This document shows positions 1 to 12,236 of a DNA stretch of 64,000 bases, piece after piece. This DNA comes from Paramecium pentaurelia (lineage: Eukaryota; Ciliophora; Oligohymenophorea; Peniculida; Parameciidae), in assembly GCA_905183005.1 (NCBI GenBank), contig CAJJDO010000061.1:443338-507337 (forward strand), in the 5' to 3' direction. The translations under genes were made by a program, and so were the position numbers. The notes beneath the pieces were generated by a model. That model was not told the DNA's origin. It did not search any database and saw nothing but the letters and a program-made list of their open reading frames with translations. The number at the start of each line of letters is the position of its first letter. The first letter of the stretch is position 1.

Positions 1-2719
1 AAGAAGGACATTGAATACATTTTCCATTAATTTGAACTCTTGTTGGTTCTTTGAAGTAATTTAATTTACACTTAGAACAATAAAACTCTCTTTAGTTGAT
101 ATCAGATTCACAAATAGAACACATCTCATCACAATACTTTTTACATAAATTCATTATCATATTATAGCCTTATATGCATTAAGTTACTAATAATTTTGGT
201 CTATATAAAAAATTAGTAAAAATAGGTCTATTAGGTAAATATTAAATTATAAATCCTTAAACTATCCATTTCCAAGGTTCTAAATTAGTGTCTTCAAAAC
301 ATTATATTGAGTTAGGAATTAAACATTTTATACAAATCCCTGTATTGGCTGATACCAAATAACCATCTTCACAAATTAAGCATTTTATAGTTTATTATAA
401 AGTTTATATGCAATGTTTGCAATTTAAAATGTGGATTTGGCAATTTATAATCTCTAAAGCAATACTGAAATCATTAATATCAGATAATGTACAAATTTCA
501 TTTTCATCTAAATTAATATAAGATCTCAAACAATTTTATTAAGTTTAACTCTTATAAATACATTGACCAGAGCTGAATTAAAAAATGAATCCTTCTTTAC
601 ATTAAGCACAACCTACTTTGATCTCTTCATCAATTAGAGAATAGCTTTCATAAAATCCCAGAGTAGTTTTTGTAGGATCACTTGCTAAATAATTGAAACA
701 ATATAAACAATGGTGTAATTCACAAATAACACATTTTTGATAAAAATCTATAAAATTAGGAGATTTGCAAGTTTCTTTATTTTATCCCAATGAGAGATAA
801 ATAGTAGGTTGATAATTTAAACAAATAAATTGTGTAACTAAAATTTAACATTCTAAACACTCAACTCCACATTAATAACAATTATTCTGTATTGATTGAC
901 ATAATTATTTAAATTAAAATAATTATTCTATTTAATCAACTTAATTATTAGATGAACTTATTGAATTACAATCAGGACAGTATTATATATCATCTCCTAC
1001 TAAAATATAATATAATTTATTATCTGCTTAAAAATATTTTGATGTGTTTCCGTTCTTATCTGTATATAATATTGTTTAACAAAAAAGAGTCTAAAACCAT
1101 AAACTAGGATTTTATACACATTCCAGACATGTAATAAAATTTTTATTAATTATAGATGGACTAATATATATTATATAATAATACCATTTATAGCATTCAT
1201 CATTGAATTAAAAAAAACCATATTGGCATACTTTTTTTAATTCTTATTCTTAAACTAAATTAAGATTCAAATTTTAATAATTAATACATTCATTATTTGA
1301 ATCAATTGTTCCATATTAACAGATGCATTCTTTAAAATCTGGTAAATATCTTCTATTTGATAATTCAAAACATGATAAACAATCTTCTTTAGTTGGACCA
1401 TCACATTCTTTACAAGTAGGATGGCAATTTATATTTGGTTGATTAATATCTGGACAATTAAAAAATTTAAAACCTATTATTTATATAATTAAATAATCTG
1501 ATTTAGACTTTAAAATATTTCCATAAAGTAATTTAAATTATACCATATTAAAATGATTAACTAAAATATTTAAATTGAATTATTCTTGATCAAAACCTTA
1601 ATAAAATGTTATTGAAATAGAAATAGAAGTCTCTGTCTTTTCTATTAATATATAATGCCATAATTAAATATCACAATTTATATCAAATTTTTATGTCTTT
1701 AAAAAAGGATTTTTTGAAAAATCAATATTAACAGTTGGGAAAGTATAACTATATGATTTTATGATAATTTAGTTCCCTAAAGATGAAATCTTATATAATA
1801 ATTAAAATGCACTCAAATTATCTTATGTCAATTATGAATTTAAAAAATTTCCTGACAGTTTAAATAATTAATAATAAAATTCATCTGAATATGAATTAAT
1901 TTCTCTAATTTTAATCCACCCTGATAATAAAAACTTATCACAATTAAGTTATTAAGATACAAATTAAAATTGATCTTATTATTATATAATAACATCTTCA
2001 ATTTCTGTTTTAGCACTATTTAAGCAATAACATTAATTTTCATTATCTTCTTCAATAATCTCTAAGAAATATTCAGGTTAATCCGTGAAAAAATCAAGAA
2101 GATAATCCATTTATCCTGGAAAGAATGAAAGTAATCTATTTTCATATGTATAAAGTGGTGAATTTTAACTTACTTTGAAATGTCCTCCGATTATTAAATT
2201 ATAATTAGTTCCTTCTAAAGGAAAATGAATTTAGATTTATTTTGAAAAAATCTAAGACATTTACTCATATAAATAAATAGAGACTTGTTTTTATGATGGA
2301 ATTGTTATGAATCCTTAAAAATACCATGTAAATTCATACAATGCTTCATTTATTGATATTTCTTATTAAAAATAGCTGCCATCACTACCTAAAAATTAAA
2401 AATATTTCTTGATTGTTTTCTATTCAAAATTGACACATTCATATTATAAAAAATGCAATTCATTATTTATCCTATCCTAAATTCTATACAAATGAAAACA
2501 ACTACTATCAAGTATTCCAATTTCACCAATTTATACAACATTACTTAATGGTACATATCTACTCCAAACTCCGAAACCAGCACAATTGATATCAGTATCC
2601 ATTTAATTTTCTATTGGTTCAATTATAAGTGGATAAATTGATGGTAAACTTAAAATGCTCTAGGATACTGAATACTAAACAGCTATCATTGCTATTAAAT
2701 AACATGAATATATTCTCAT
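1..2719 (-). CDS. Cys-rich secreted/surface-type protein, 3' end beyond window
   Basis: Read with TAA/TAG as Gln, one frame is open from ATG at 2719 to base 1 (906 codons) with no net frame change, so it is probably intronless here; only part of the frame was checked codon by codon for TGA. The N-terminus (MRIYSCYLIAMIAVQYSV) is a plausible signal peptide. It is followed by a region with the phrase FGVWSRYVPLSN, which resembles the N-terminal domain of the giant gene ending at 23768 (FGFWSLCIP). The part nearest the left edge is Cys-rich, with CxxC and CxxxC spacings (for example KKYCDEMCSICES), as in growth-factor-receptor/IGFBP-like cysteine domains of ciliate surface proteins. No kinase or enzyme motif is seen. 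The C-terminal part, where membrane segments would be expected, lies outside the window. Function is unknown; a cell-surface role is inferred from the signal peptide and the disulfide-type Cys pattern. Confidence 0.75.
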
Positions 2720-3179
2720 TTCTATAAAAATTGTAAATAAATTATGATGAATAATTATTAGATTTAAATATGAATATAAATCTAATTCCTAATAAAAATC
2801 ATAACATTAATGTATAAAAGATTAATTATCAAATGATAGAAACTAATTAAAATGAGTTTAATTTAAGAGCAGTATTGAATTTTATCCTTTATAAATTATT
2901 AATATAATTATCAATTTTTATTGAGACAATTTAAAATTCAATATAATATAATATTATCAATATTTTCCTAAGTTTAGCTTAAATAAATATAATAAACAAC
3001 TAAAATATGAAAATTGTGTTTTTCTTTATGTTCTTGAGTGATTTATAAGTGTAATTAATTTACTATAAAATTATGTAATATAATTAAATTAAGTATTAGA
3101 CATATTTAATAAAATTTATAATTTAATTTTAATAGTTCAATAAAGATTTATCTATTTTATTTATACTATTTTAGACAGC
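2720..3179. other. A+T-rich intergenic stretch
   Basis: This lies between the start of the leftmost gene and a plus-strand WD40-like remnant. I see no convincing frame in it. It should contain the promoter of the minus-strand gene starting at 2719, but no specific element can be named. Confidence 0.4.
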
Positions 3180-4054
3180 ATTATTTATTGGGCATTCATT
3201 ATCTATCAATCATAAGATTCAATAATATCTATAACTTATTGATTAACATGATAAACTTATATTAATACTAGGTAGATTTACATGAGAAGATATTAGAAAT
3301 ATTCAAATTGCAGATATAATTGCAAGTCCTTCGTTCATAATTTTTATAAAATCTAAAAAGAATGACAAACTTTTTAATATGCTGGTATGATTGTGCAATT
3401 ATTTTTTTAATTCTTTCCAATTTACATTCATCTATAAATAATCAATTTATAACTAAAGGTTAGTTTTATTACTGAAAATTCATTTATTGGGATTACAGGT
3501 GATTAAGGAATAAATATGATATATTTATTTGAATTAATTGAAGGTATATATTAAGAGATCTAACATAAGTCAATTCAATTAATGAATAATGATTAGGATT
3601 ATGATGAATATTTCTTTCCTATCATATATAATAAATAGAGGAACTTGATATTTGTAAGACATAAATCATAAATTTATTTAATTAAAAATATTAATGATGG
3701 AAACTTTAAAATAGTTGATTAATTGAATTGTAATACATTAGATATTTATGGGACAATAACAGATAATGGACAATATTTTGTTTTTTGGGATATTAAAATT
3801 AATGGATATTCAATTTATGAATTATAAATTTAATGAAAATAGTCTAATTTTTATTCATATTGAAATCTATATATTCCCAATCACCCAACGCAATTATGAA
3901 AAAATAAATACTTTAATAAGTTTTTATGGCTCTTTTTATTTTTACTTATAAAATTATGTATTAATAATAATATTTACTTCTTTAATTATCTGAATCTAAG
4001 AATATAGAATTAAGCGTCACATATCGATGTTATTTTAATTTGATTACTTTTTGA
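3180..4054 (+). pseudogene. WD40-family remnant (C-terminal part)
   Basis: A frame running roughly 3490-3850 reads in the ciliate code with phrases such as IYGTITDNGQYFVFWD. This matches in form the last blade of the WD40 gene at 39698-41172 (IYGQLSDDGEYLITWD). Upstream, a GHS-like blade start is visible near 3190, but the intervening frame is broken. No start codon with an open N-terminus can be found, and the zinc-finger N-terminus of the intact-looking relative is missing. The downstream frame ends in TGA at 4052-4054. I read this as a truncated, decayed paralogue. It could also be the edge of a gene with unrecognised introns. Confidence 0.45.
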
Positions 4055-4379
4055 ATTAGAGAAATATTGTAGTTCTTATAGATTTTATTAAAATATCCAT
4101 TTAAATTCATTAAAAAGAGTACCATTCAATTTAGTTGGATTCTAAATATATGATAACATAAACTAGAAATAGGAAATAAAATAAACGTGACTGTATTTCA
4201 AGTTCTTTATTATAAATAAATCCATTTGGCTAATCCAATAATAGTGATGCTTATATTAGCAGTTTTAATTTATTTTTAAAGAGATAAGTCAGTAAGTTTT
4301 AAATTATAGCCTCTTTTATTTAAAAATTGAAATTAACTCTAACTATTTTATGTAAGTGATTTATAAAAGGGATTCAGTA

Positions 4380-4990
4380 TTTTTCTAAGCAATAAAAGTG
4401 CAATCATAATTAAAATTATTTAATTTTTTGTTTACACCTCTGTTCATCTTTAAATATCTATCCCATTTATAAATATAAAAAATTATCCTGATTATTGGTT
4501 ATTTTTGGTATTTAAAATATTTTTCACAAATTTTGTTGCTATGAATTTCATATGAGTATCTTTCATCCACAAATCTTTTTCTTCTTAACATTAATTTATT
4601 GAATTTCTACCTGTATATTATAAATTTGTCTTTAAATACCTTCATTTTTTTCTTAGATCCGCTCTAATGTTACAGAATCAATTTAGAATTGACTAGAACT
4701 ATATTTATTTATAATGAATTAATCGGATAATATTTTGATTGATTACTATTTTTGTGATTGTTTTGTGATTATTATTAATTAATTCCTTGGAGTTTAAATA
4801 ATAAATAGATCATGATCATATCTTTTTTGCCAGATATTTTTCTTTCTATGAATATACTAATCTTGATTTCTCCATTATTATTTATTCTATAAATATTTTT
4901 ACAGCACCTGCTTTATTAAATACTAGATTTATATATTATAAATATTGTTTTTGAAATCTTTTATGATTCATTTAGAATTCAGAAATAAAA
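4380..4990 (-). pseudogene. Coiled-coil-type gene fragment, frameshifted
   Basis: On the minus strand a frame free of TGA runs from about 4975 to 4560. It is rich in Gln, Lys, Glu and Ile, with a heptad-like stretch (TLERIQEKNEGIQRQI). A one-base shift then gives a second coding-like frame containing RFVDERYSYEIHSNKIC. There is no start codon and the frames change, so this is probably a relic. I do not recognise the family. Confidence 0.3.
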
Positions 4991-5289
4991 TTGATAGAAG
5001 TTTTGTTTTAATTACAAAAATTAGATTTTTATTGTTAAATATATTGGAATTTTTATTATTATAATGATTATATTTTTTAACTTGGATTTTGTTCAAAGAA
5101 CATTGAGTTAACATTTTATTGAAATTCTTATTTTTATGGAGTGATTACATTGTAAATGTTTAAATACTTACATTTCATTTTGTGTTTAGAATAAGGTTTT
5201 TAAATAAAACTCTGGGGCAAATTTAATCATTTTATCTACTTTACAATTTAATAATATGTAAATTATATATAATATTTATATAAAATGAT

Positions 5290-6473
5290 AATATCTCATT
5301 TTTATTCAAAATTATTTTATTAATAATTCTAATGGTTCTATATTATAATTTTATGCATCTAAATCGATAGATTCTACAGGTTTAATTTATAATCTATTTG
5401 ATTCTTTTTTGCTTAGAATTTGATTTTCATCTAATTTTCCACCCATTTAATGACTTTAGACTAATACCATATCTCCAAAATTTTGCTAAAGTATAAATTA
5501 AATTCTTGATATTTCATATAGTATATTATTAAGTTTGCATTTTTCTTTTGCTTTTTTCCTTAAAATGGAATAATTTTCTAATAAATTTTCAATTGATGAA
5601 TTATTTATATTATTATTTTAATTGGAGAATTTAAATTGATTGAAAAAGTTAAGTTAAAATTCTTTGAATTCTGGATAATACATTTTTATAATTTCATTCA
5701 ATAATTGATTTTCTAATAATTGAGAATTGTAATAAACTAAAATATGTTTCAAAATAAATATTAATTAAACTATAGATCCTATTTAAGCTAAAACTTAACC
5801 TAATTTTGGATGAGTAATCTCTTCTTTGATAGATATGTTGTCAATTCTTATTAGAAAGCATCCAAAACTATCAAAGTTATATGTAAAGTTTGACATTGAG
5901 TTAATTACTTTTTATGTAAATTAATTATCAATCACTTAATTTATGAATTCGTAATTATTAAGAAATGAAAAACGTTCATAACTATTAAAAATTATACCAC
6001 TATCTATAATAGTTTCTTATTGTTTCAAAAGAATTTAAGTATATTGAGGTTTAATAGTATCAAAACTAGTATAATATAATTTATTGAAATTTTCAAGTTA
6101 TTTAGTTTTATAATTAAATTGACTTAATTTAATATTCAAAAAGAAAAAACCATGATATTTGGATAAATAAGTATTAATTGTATTATCATCAGCGCAATAA
6201 CTTCCATTAAATGCAAAAATACTTGAACATTTTGCCAAAACTAAAAAATACTATTTCTGTTTTTAAAATTTTTCATCATTTTATTCAAAAAGAGTATTTA
6301 ATACTAAAGAGCCTTTATTCAATTAAATTAAATATGGTAATTCTTTGCTACTAAATAAAGGTATAGGTTCATCATATATAGTTACATCTTAATAAGTAAA
6401 TAAAAGAGGAGTAATTATATTATTTTCCTTTTAAAAAGGATCAACATCTCCTGAAAAATCTTATAATTAAATT
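5290..6473. repeat. Direct repeat copy A (1,184 bp), ends at single N
   Basis: The 1,184 bases 5290-6473 match 6475-7658 with no difference seen by eye. The copy ends exactly at the single N at 6474, where the next copy begins. A repeat boundary lying exactly on a one-base gap is typical of overlapping contig ends placed side by side instead of merged. Copy A carries only the 3' half of the membrane protein gene (stop at 5306-5308, minus strand). Confidence 0.9.
5306..6473 (-). pseudogene. 3' partial copy of the two-TM membrane protein gene
   Basis: This matches the 3' portion of the complete frame, including the second membrane segment and the TGA stop. It is cut at the single N at 6474. 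It is probably the same locus assembled twice. Confidence 0.7.
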
Positions 6474-6474
6474 N

Positions 6475-7658
6475 AATATCTCATTTTTATTCAAAATTAT
6501 TTTATTAATAATTCTAATGGTTCTATATTATAATTTTATGCATCTAAATCGATAGATTCTACAGGTTTAATTTATAATCTATTTGATTCTTTTTTGCTTA
6601 GAATTTGATTTTCATCTAATTTTCCACCCATTTAATGACTTTAGACTAATACCATATCTCCAAAATTTTGCTAAAGTATAAATTAAATTCTTGATATTTC
6701 ATATAGTATATTATTAAGTTTGCATTTTTCTTTTGCTTTTTTCCTTAAAATGGAATAATTTTCTAATAAATTTTCAATTGATGAATTATTTATATTATTA
6801 TTTTAATTGGAGAATTTAAATTGATTGAAAAAGTTAAGTTAAAATTCTTTGAATTCTGGATAATACATTTTTATAATTTCATTCAATAATTGATTTTCTA
6901 ATAATTGAGAATTGTAATAAACTAAAATATGTTTCAAAATAAATATTAATTAAACTATAGATCCTATTTAAGCTAAAACTTAACCTAATTTTGGATGAGT
7001 AATCTCTTCTTTGATAGATATGTTGTCAATTCTTATTAGAAAGCATCCAAAACTATCAAAGTTATATGTAAAGTTTGACATTGAGTTAATTACTTTTTAT
7101 GTAAATTAATTATCAATCACTTAATTTATGAATTCGTAATTATTAAGAAATGAAAAACGTTCATAACTATTAAAAATTATACCACTATCTATAATAGTTT
7201 CTTATTGTTTCAAAAGAATTTAAGTATATTGAGGTTTAATAGTATCAAAACTAGTATAATATAATTTATTGAAATTTTCAAGTTATTTAGTTTTATAATT
7301 AAATTGACTTAATTTAATATTCAAAAAGAAAAAACCATGATATTTGGATAAATAAGTATTAATTGTATTATCATCAGCGCAATAACTTCCATTAAATGCA
7401 AAAATACTTGAACATTTTGCCAAAACTAAAAAATACTATTTCTGTTTTTAAAATTTTTCATCATTTTATTCAAAAAGAGTATTTAATACTAAAGAGCCTT
7501 TATTCAATTAAATTAAATATGGTAATTCTTTGCTACTAAATAAAGGTATAGGTTCATCATATATAGTTACATCTTAATAAGTAAATAAAAGAGGAGTAAT
7601 TATATTATTTTCCTTTTAAAAAGGATCAACATCTCCTGAAAAATCTTATAATTAAATT
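6475..7658. repeat. Direct repeat copy B (1,184 bp)
   Basis: This is the second copy of 5290-6473, beginning immediately after the single N at 6474. It continues without interruption into the 5' half of the membrane protein gene, so this copy holds the only complete reading frame. Confidence 0.9.
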
Positions 7659-7912
7659 TATATAGTTGAATCCTCTAATTAAAATTCAGAATAACCAATT
7701 AGTTATTACTTAGAATTGATATTAGGACTGATTTAATAATTCATCCATAAAATCATAACATATAAAAAATAAATTAGGCTGATGCTACCCAGAGCAATGG
7801 TTGCTATTCCACCCAGTTTACTTTAAAATTAAGTATTGTTTTTATTAGTTAAAAGACAAATTGGAACACCAAAAACATCAATTTTTTCAATAGTATTCAT
7901 GAAAATGTTCAT
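6491..7912 (-). CDS. Two-TM membrane protein of a ciliate paralogous family
   Basis: The ciliate-code frame runs from ATG at 7912 to TGA at 6491-6493, 473 residues with no intron. The start is supported by the absence of an open frame upstream and by the short N-terminal segment before the first membrane helix. Residues about 36-60 form a hydrophobic segment (GGIATIALGSISLIYFLYVM). A second lies near residues 305-330 (GSIVQLIFILKHILVYY). Between them is a roughly 240-residue, mostly hydrophilic domain. A Gln/Asn/Lys-rich tail follows. This two-helix architecture looks like a large Paramecium family of membrane proteins of unknown function; that is recollection of the family, not a search. Partial duplicates lie at 5306-6473 (3' part) and 8357-9060 (5' part). 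No catalytic motif is visible. Confidence 0.75.
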
Positions 7913-8355
7913 AAATTCTGAAATAATTTATTAATGAAAATATCCAAAAAAAAAATTAAATATTGTTTCAATTTTTGGATAAAAGAAATATCAAATAATT
8001 CAGTTTTTGAAAAGTGTATTTTATATTAATATTATGTTTTCTTTTCTTGGTTCATTTTCATTATCTGAATTAAATTAGTGACATGAATGATGGCAGAAAA
8101 ATATAAATAAGAAAAGTAATGTCATTGTTCAGGACTTTCATTTATATTAATTATTTAAAAATTTTCACAAATATTTAAAAGAAAAGTAATTCAGACCAAT
8201 GAAGGTACAAATACACTAAGTAAGATTATTTTATTAATGTAATCAATATTGTTTTTCATTTAATTTTGAAAACTGAAGAATTATATAAAAAATATCATGA
8301 AACAAGTTAAAAAGTATTTCTAAATTATGAAAAATAGATATTTTACTTAATCCAA
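7209..8355. repeat. Direct repeat, second join: left copy (about 1.15 kb)
   Basis: The 1,147 bases 7209-8355 are repeated at 8357-9502, the second copy starting right after the single N at 8356. The first 700 or so bases look identical. After about 7948 the copies differ at a dozen or more positions and by one A in a poly-A run. Confidence 0.88.
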
Positions 8356-8356
8356 N

Positions 8357-9060
8357 TTCAAAAGAATTTAAGTATATTGAGGTTTAATAGTATCAAAACT
8401 AGTATAATATAATTTATTGAAATTTTCAAGTTATTTAGTTTTATAATTAAATTGACTTAATTTAATATTCAAAAAGAAAAAACCATGATATTTGGATAAA
8501 TAAGTATTAATTGTATTATCATCAGCGCAATAACTTCCATTAAATGCAAAAATACTTGAACATTTTGCCAAAACTAAAAAATACTATTTCTGTTTTTAAA
8601 ATTTTTCATCATTTTATTCAAAAAGAGTATTTAATACTAAAGAGCCTTTATTCAATTAAATTAAATATGGTAATTCTTTGCTACTAAATAAAGGTATAGG
8701 TTCATCATATATAGTTACATCTTAATAAGTAAATAAAAGAGGAGTAATTATATTATTTTCCTTTTAAAAAGGATCAACATCTCCTGAAAAATCTTATAAT
8801 TAAATTTATATAGTTGAATCCTCTAATTAAAATTCAGAATAACCAATTAGTTATTACTTAGAATTGATATTAGGACTGATTTAATAATTCATCCATAAAA
8901 TCATAACATATAAAAAATAAATTAGGCTGATGCTACCCAGAGCAATGGTTGCTATTCCACCCAGTTTACTTTAAAATTAAGTATTGTTTTTATTAGTTAA
9001 AAGACAAATTGGAACACCAAAAACATCAATTTTTTCAATAGTATTCATGAAAATGTTCAT
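8357..9060 (-). pseudogene. 5' partial copy of the two-TM membrane protein gene
   Basis: The coding sequence matches the 5' portion of the complete frame at 6491-7912, including the start context and the first membrane segment. It is cut at the single N at 8356. It is most likely an assembly duplicate of one gene, not a second gene. Confidence 0.7.
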
Positions 9061-9502
9061 AAATTCTGAAATAATTTATTAATGAAAATATCCAAAAAAA
9101 AATTAAATATTGTTGCAATTAATGGATAAAGGAAATATCAAATAATCCAGTTTTTGAAAAGTGTATTTTATATTAATATTATGTTTTCTTTTCTTGGTTC
9201 ATTTTAATTATCTGAATTAAATTAGTCACATGAATGACGGCACAAGAATATAAATAAGAAAAGTAATGTCATTGTTCAGGACTTTCATTTGTATTAATTA
9301 TTCAAAAATTTTCACAAATATTTAAAAGAGAAGGAATTCCGACCAATGAAGGTACAAATACACTAAGTAAGATTATTTTATTAATGTAATCAATATTGTT
9401 TTTCATTTAATTTTGAAAACTGAAGAATTATATAAAAAATATCATGAAACAAGTTAAAAAGTATTTCTAAATTATGAAAAATAGATATTTTACTTAATCC
9501 AA
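8357..9502. repeat. Direct repeat, second join: right copy
   Basis: This is the copy of 7209-8355 that continues into unique sequence at 9503. It carries the 5' half of the membrane protein gene (ATG at 9058-9060 on the minus strand, open to the N at 8356) without its 3' half. Confidence 0.88.
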
Positions 9503-9604
9503 ATTTTTAATTAATTAAAATTTATAAACTACAAAGTATACACACATTATTTTGTTCATATTGTGAACTACATAAGATTGATAATAAAAATTTGATTTAA
9601 TTCT

Positions 9605-9646
9605 ATTCTTCTTAATTATTAAAAGCAATTAATAATTAAGAAGAAT
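9605..9646. repeat. Perfect 18-bp inverted repeat with 6-nt loop
   Basis: The left arm 9605-9622 (ATTCTTCTTAATTATTAA) and right arm 9629-9646 are exact reverse complements around the loop AAGCAA. It sits 137 bp beyond the stop codon of the kinase gene (minus strand), downstream of its 3' end. It could fold as a hairpin in RNA from either strand, or be a palindromic relic. No poly-U terminator logic applies to a nuclear gene. Confidence 0.8.
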
Positions 9647-9782
9647 TAAGATCTAACTAATTTGCAAAAATTTAATGGCTAATTGACTAGAGATGAATTT
9701 ATGGAAAACAATTTTGTTTTTAATTGGATATATTATAAATTTTTAACGATAAATTATTAATTCTTAAAAATTTTAATTATAA

Positions 9783-10911
9783 TCAATATTTGATATCTAG
9801 TATTGATTTGATTTTGACGGTAGAGTATTTCCAAATCATATCAGATAAGCAAATCATTTTGGCATCATTTTCTATAATATCTTCTTACAATTAATTTTCC
9901 ATAGAGAATTAGTTTGAAAGATTTTATTGAACTGGAATTTATATAGTCTCTGAATTTATTGCTTGAATTATAGATGAAATATAAGAATAATTCTGAAATT
10001 AGTCTAAAATTTGAGATGAAGATGTTGTTTATAACATTGTTATAAATAAACTTTTAACATAGGAGTAATCTGGAATTTCGTCCTATTTTAGGGTATCTAT
10101 GTGGGACATAAATTTCAAGAACTCTTAAGGAAATTTATCGTATAATGCTATTTTGTTAAATAGGGAGGTCTTCATCTCTCCAATGGATTTAATTTCTGAA
10201 TTTGTAAACTCCGTAGAGATTAGTTAAGACCATGGCAATTTATCTAATTTAATATTCATAAATACAATTTCTTAAATAGACAAGCACATATAATAAACTT
10301 TCTAAATCATCTTTAAAACTTAAATACTCACCTTTATGAGATGCTCTACTTGCAAAGTTTAGAGAACCAATAAATAAGTTTTTTTAGTTTTTTAAATTTT
10401 CTAGAGATTGAGATAAGCCAAAATCTATTATTTAAATAAATCCAGGCTTTAGTAGTTAATCTATTGAAGTATTTTGTATCGTTTATAATAACATTATATT
10501 TTCTGGTTTAATATCCAGATGTAAAATTTTTTTATGATGAATTTTTTCTAAAGTCTCAATAATATTTAATCCAATAGCTAAAATTTATGATAAAGACAAT
10601 TCTTAACATATTAAAACATCATGTAAATTACAATTTAACAGAGGCATTATAAGAAATGATCTAAATAATTTCATATTATTATACTTATTATCAGGTGTCA
10701 TTCCATAGTTGATTATTTTTGGAATTCCTTCCATTTCATCTAATTCTTTAAGTACTTTAAATTCATTTTCAATTTGTCCTGACCTAGGACACTTTTCCAT
10801 TTTTATTGCATATAACTATGAAGTTAGATTATGCTAAGCTTTAAACACTTAATGTGCTGAACCTTGACCAATCATTGACAGTACTTCATATTTAGAAGTT
10901 TGAAGATACAT
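9783..10911 (-). CDS. Casein kinase 1-like protein kinase, one intron
   Basis: ATG at 10911 and TGA at 9783-9785 give 368 residues after one 22-nt intron (10244-10265) is removed. The glycine loop is IGQGSAHQV (residues 14-22) and the ATP-binding lysine is in YAIKMEK (Lys37). The catalytic loop reads HLDIKPEN, with Leu where most kinases have Arg, and the metal-binding motif is DFGLS. The segment SLNFASRASHKGEYLSFKDD followed by LPW, which forms across the intron junction, is diagnostic of the CK1 family. The kinase domain fills about residues 8-275; the remaining 90 or so residues are a Gln/Ser-rich tail. Ser/Thr kinase activity on acidic or primed substrates is inferred from the family. All key residues except HRD-Arg are present. 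Ciliates have many CK1 paralogues, so no specific role can be assigned. Confidence 0.88.
10244..10265 (-). other. 22-nt intron in the CK1-like kinase gene
   Basis: On the minus strand the intron begins GTATTT and ends AATTAG. Without splicing, the frame loses kinase homology. With splicing, ESLLYVLVYLRN continues directly into YKLPW, the conserved CK1 motif, and stays open to the TGA at 9783. Confidence 0.88.
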
Positions 10912-12236
10912 ATTAAAACAATTTTAAATTATGGAATTTTTAAAGAACAAATTTCTCATCTAAATTAAAATAAAATGAAAGTGATTAATAAATATTATTG
11001 GATGCCTAAATTTTTATTTTAAATTTTTGGGCTCATTTGAGAATAGATGATTCTATATAATATATTAATTTTTCTTAATACACTCCTTAAAATCTAATAA
11101 CAAGAAAGAAGTAAATTTTATCCTTTAATTTTTATATATATTTTTGTTTACATTTATAAAATTTAATTTAGAAATCATTATTAAGATAAGGAAACTTGAC
11201 TTTATTTTGATATAAATAAATAGATTATTTAAGAATATATAACAATATTTTAATAAAAGATAATAGAGCAAGTTTCTTTATTAATGAATTAAATTTAATT
11301 CTTAGCATTCAAATATAAATAGTTTGCTAAAATAAAAGTTTGAATTCTATTTAAAAATCATGAAAATATTTTATTGATTTATTGATATTGAACTAAGAAA
11401 AAATATTTAATTAATTTAGTTTATTGTTTATTATTTACATCCTCATGTTTTAATATTTTATTTAACTAAGTGCTCTCTTTCAGTTAAATAGAGTATTTGT
11501 CTAATCTTAAAAGCTTAATCTATAAATGGGATGACAATTTTTTATTAAATACTAAATAATTATGATCAAAGTTAACAATAATTCACTATTCAATGTAAAT
11601 TTTACTTTAATGAATAATTTATGATATTACTCCATCTCACTTTTTAAATTATCAAAAAGTTTCTTGTTATTAATAATATACTCTAGGATATATGAAATTT
11701 GAATGTAAATTAAGTGCTTGTTTTAGTATGAAAAAGTTTTAGATTATTCTTAATTATTAAATAAATTTCAAATTTGTTCTTTTTTTCTATCATAAATATC
11801 AATTCAAAATATCAAAAAATTAATTATACTAAAAAGCATAAACAAAATATAATTAAAGAAAATAATTCATAATTTAACAAAGATATTTGGATTTATTAGA
11901 AACCTTCAAAATTTTTTATTATTAATATTAGATTAGATCTAGAAAAATTATTTTTCATTTTGGAACATATAGTAGAGATAAATATAAAGATTGATAGAAA
12001 TTCATAAATCACACAAAGTTCTTATTTTTTATAATTAGATTTAAAGTATACAATAATTTATGAAATACTGATTTTTACCTGTCTTAAAGTTATTTTAGTA
12101 ATAAAATAAACTTTAATTTTATTATTATAATGAAATTAATATTAAAATTTTATTTTATTAATAACTCTCTATCTTTATTTTTAATAGAATAAATAGACTT
12201 TATATTTGGATTATTTCCTGAAAATAGAATAATAAA
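10912..12236. other. Divergent intergenic region
   Basis: This is 1.3 kb between the minus-strand kinase start and the plus-strand GTPase start, very A+T-rich. It must carry both promoters. I see no coding frame, repeat array or RNA gene in it. Confidence 0.5.

Noticed and set aside
5290..9502. Tandem array of several membrane protein genes
   Set aside because: Copy boundaries fall exactly on single N, and only one copy has a full reading frame, so assembly duplication is more likely.
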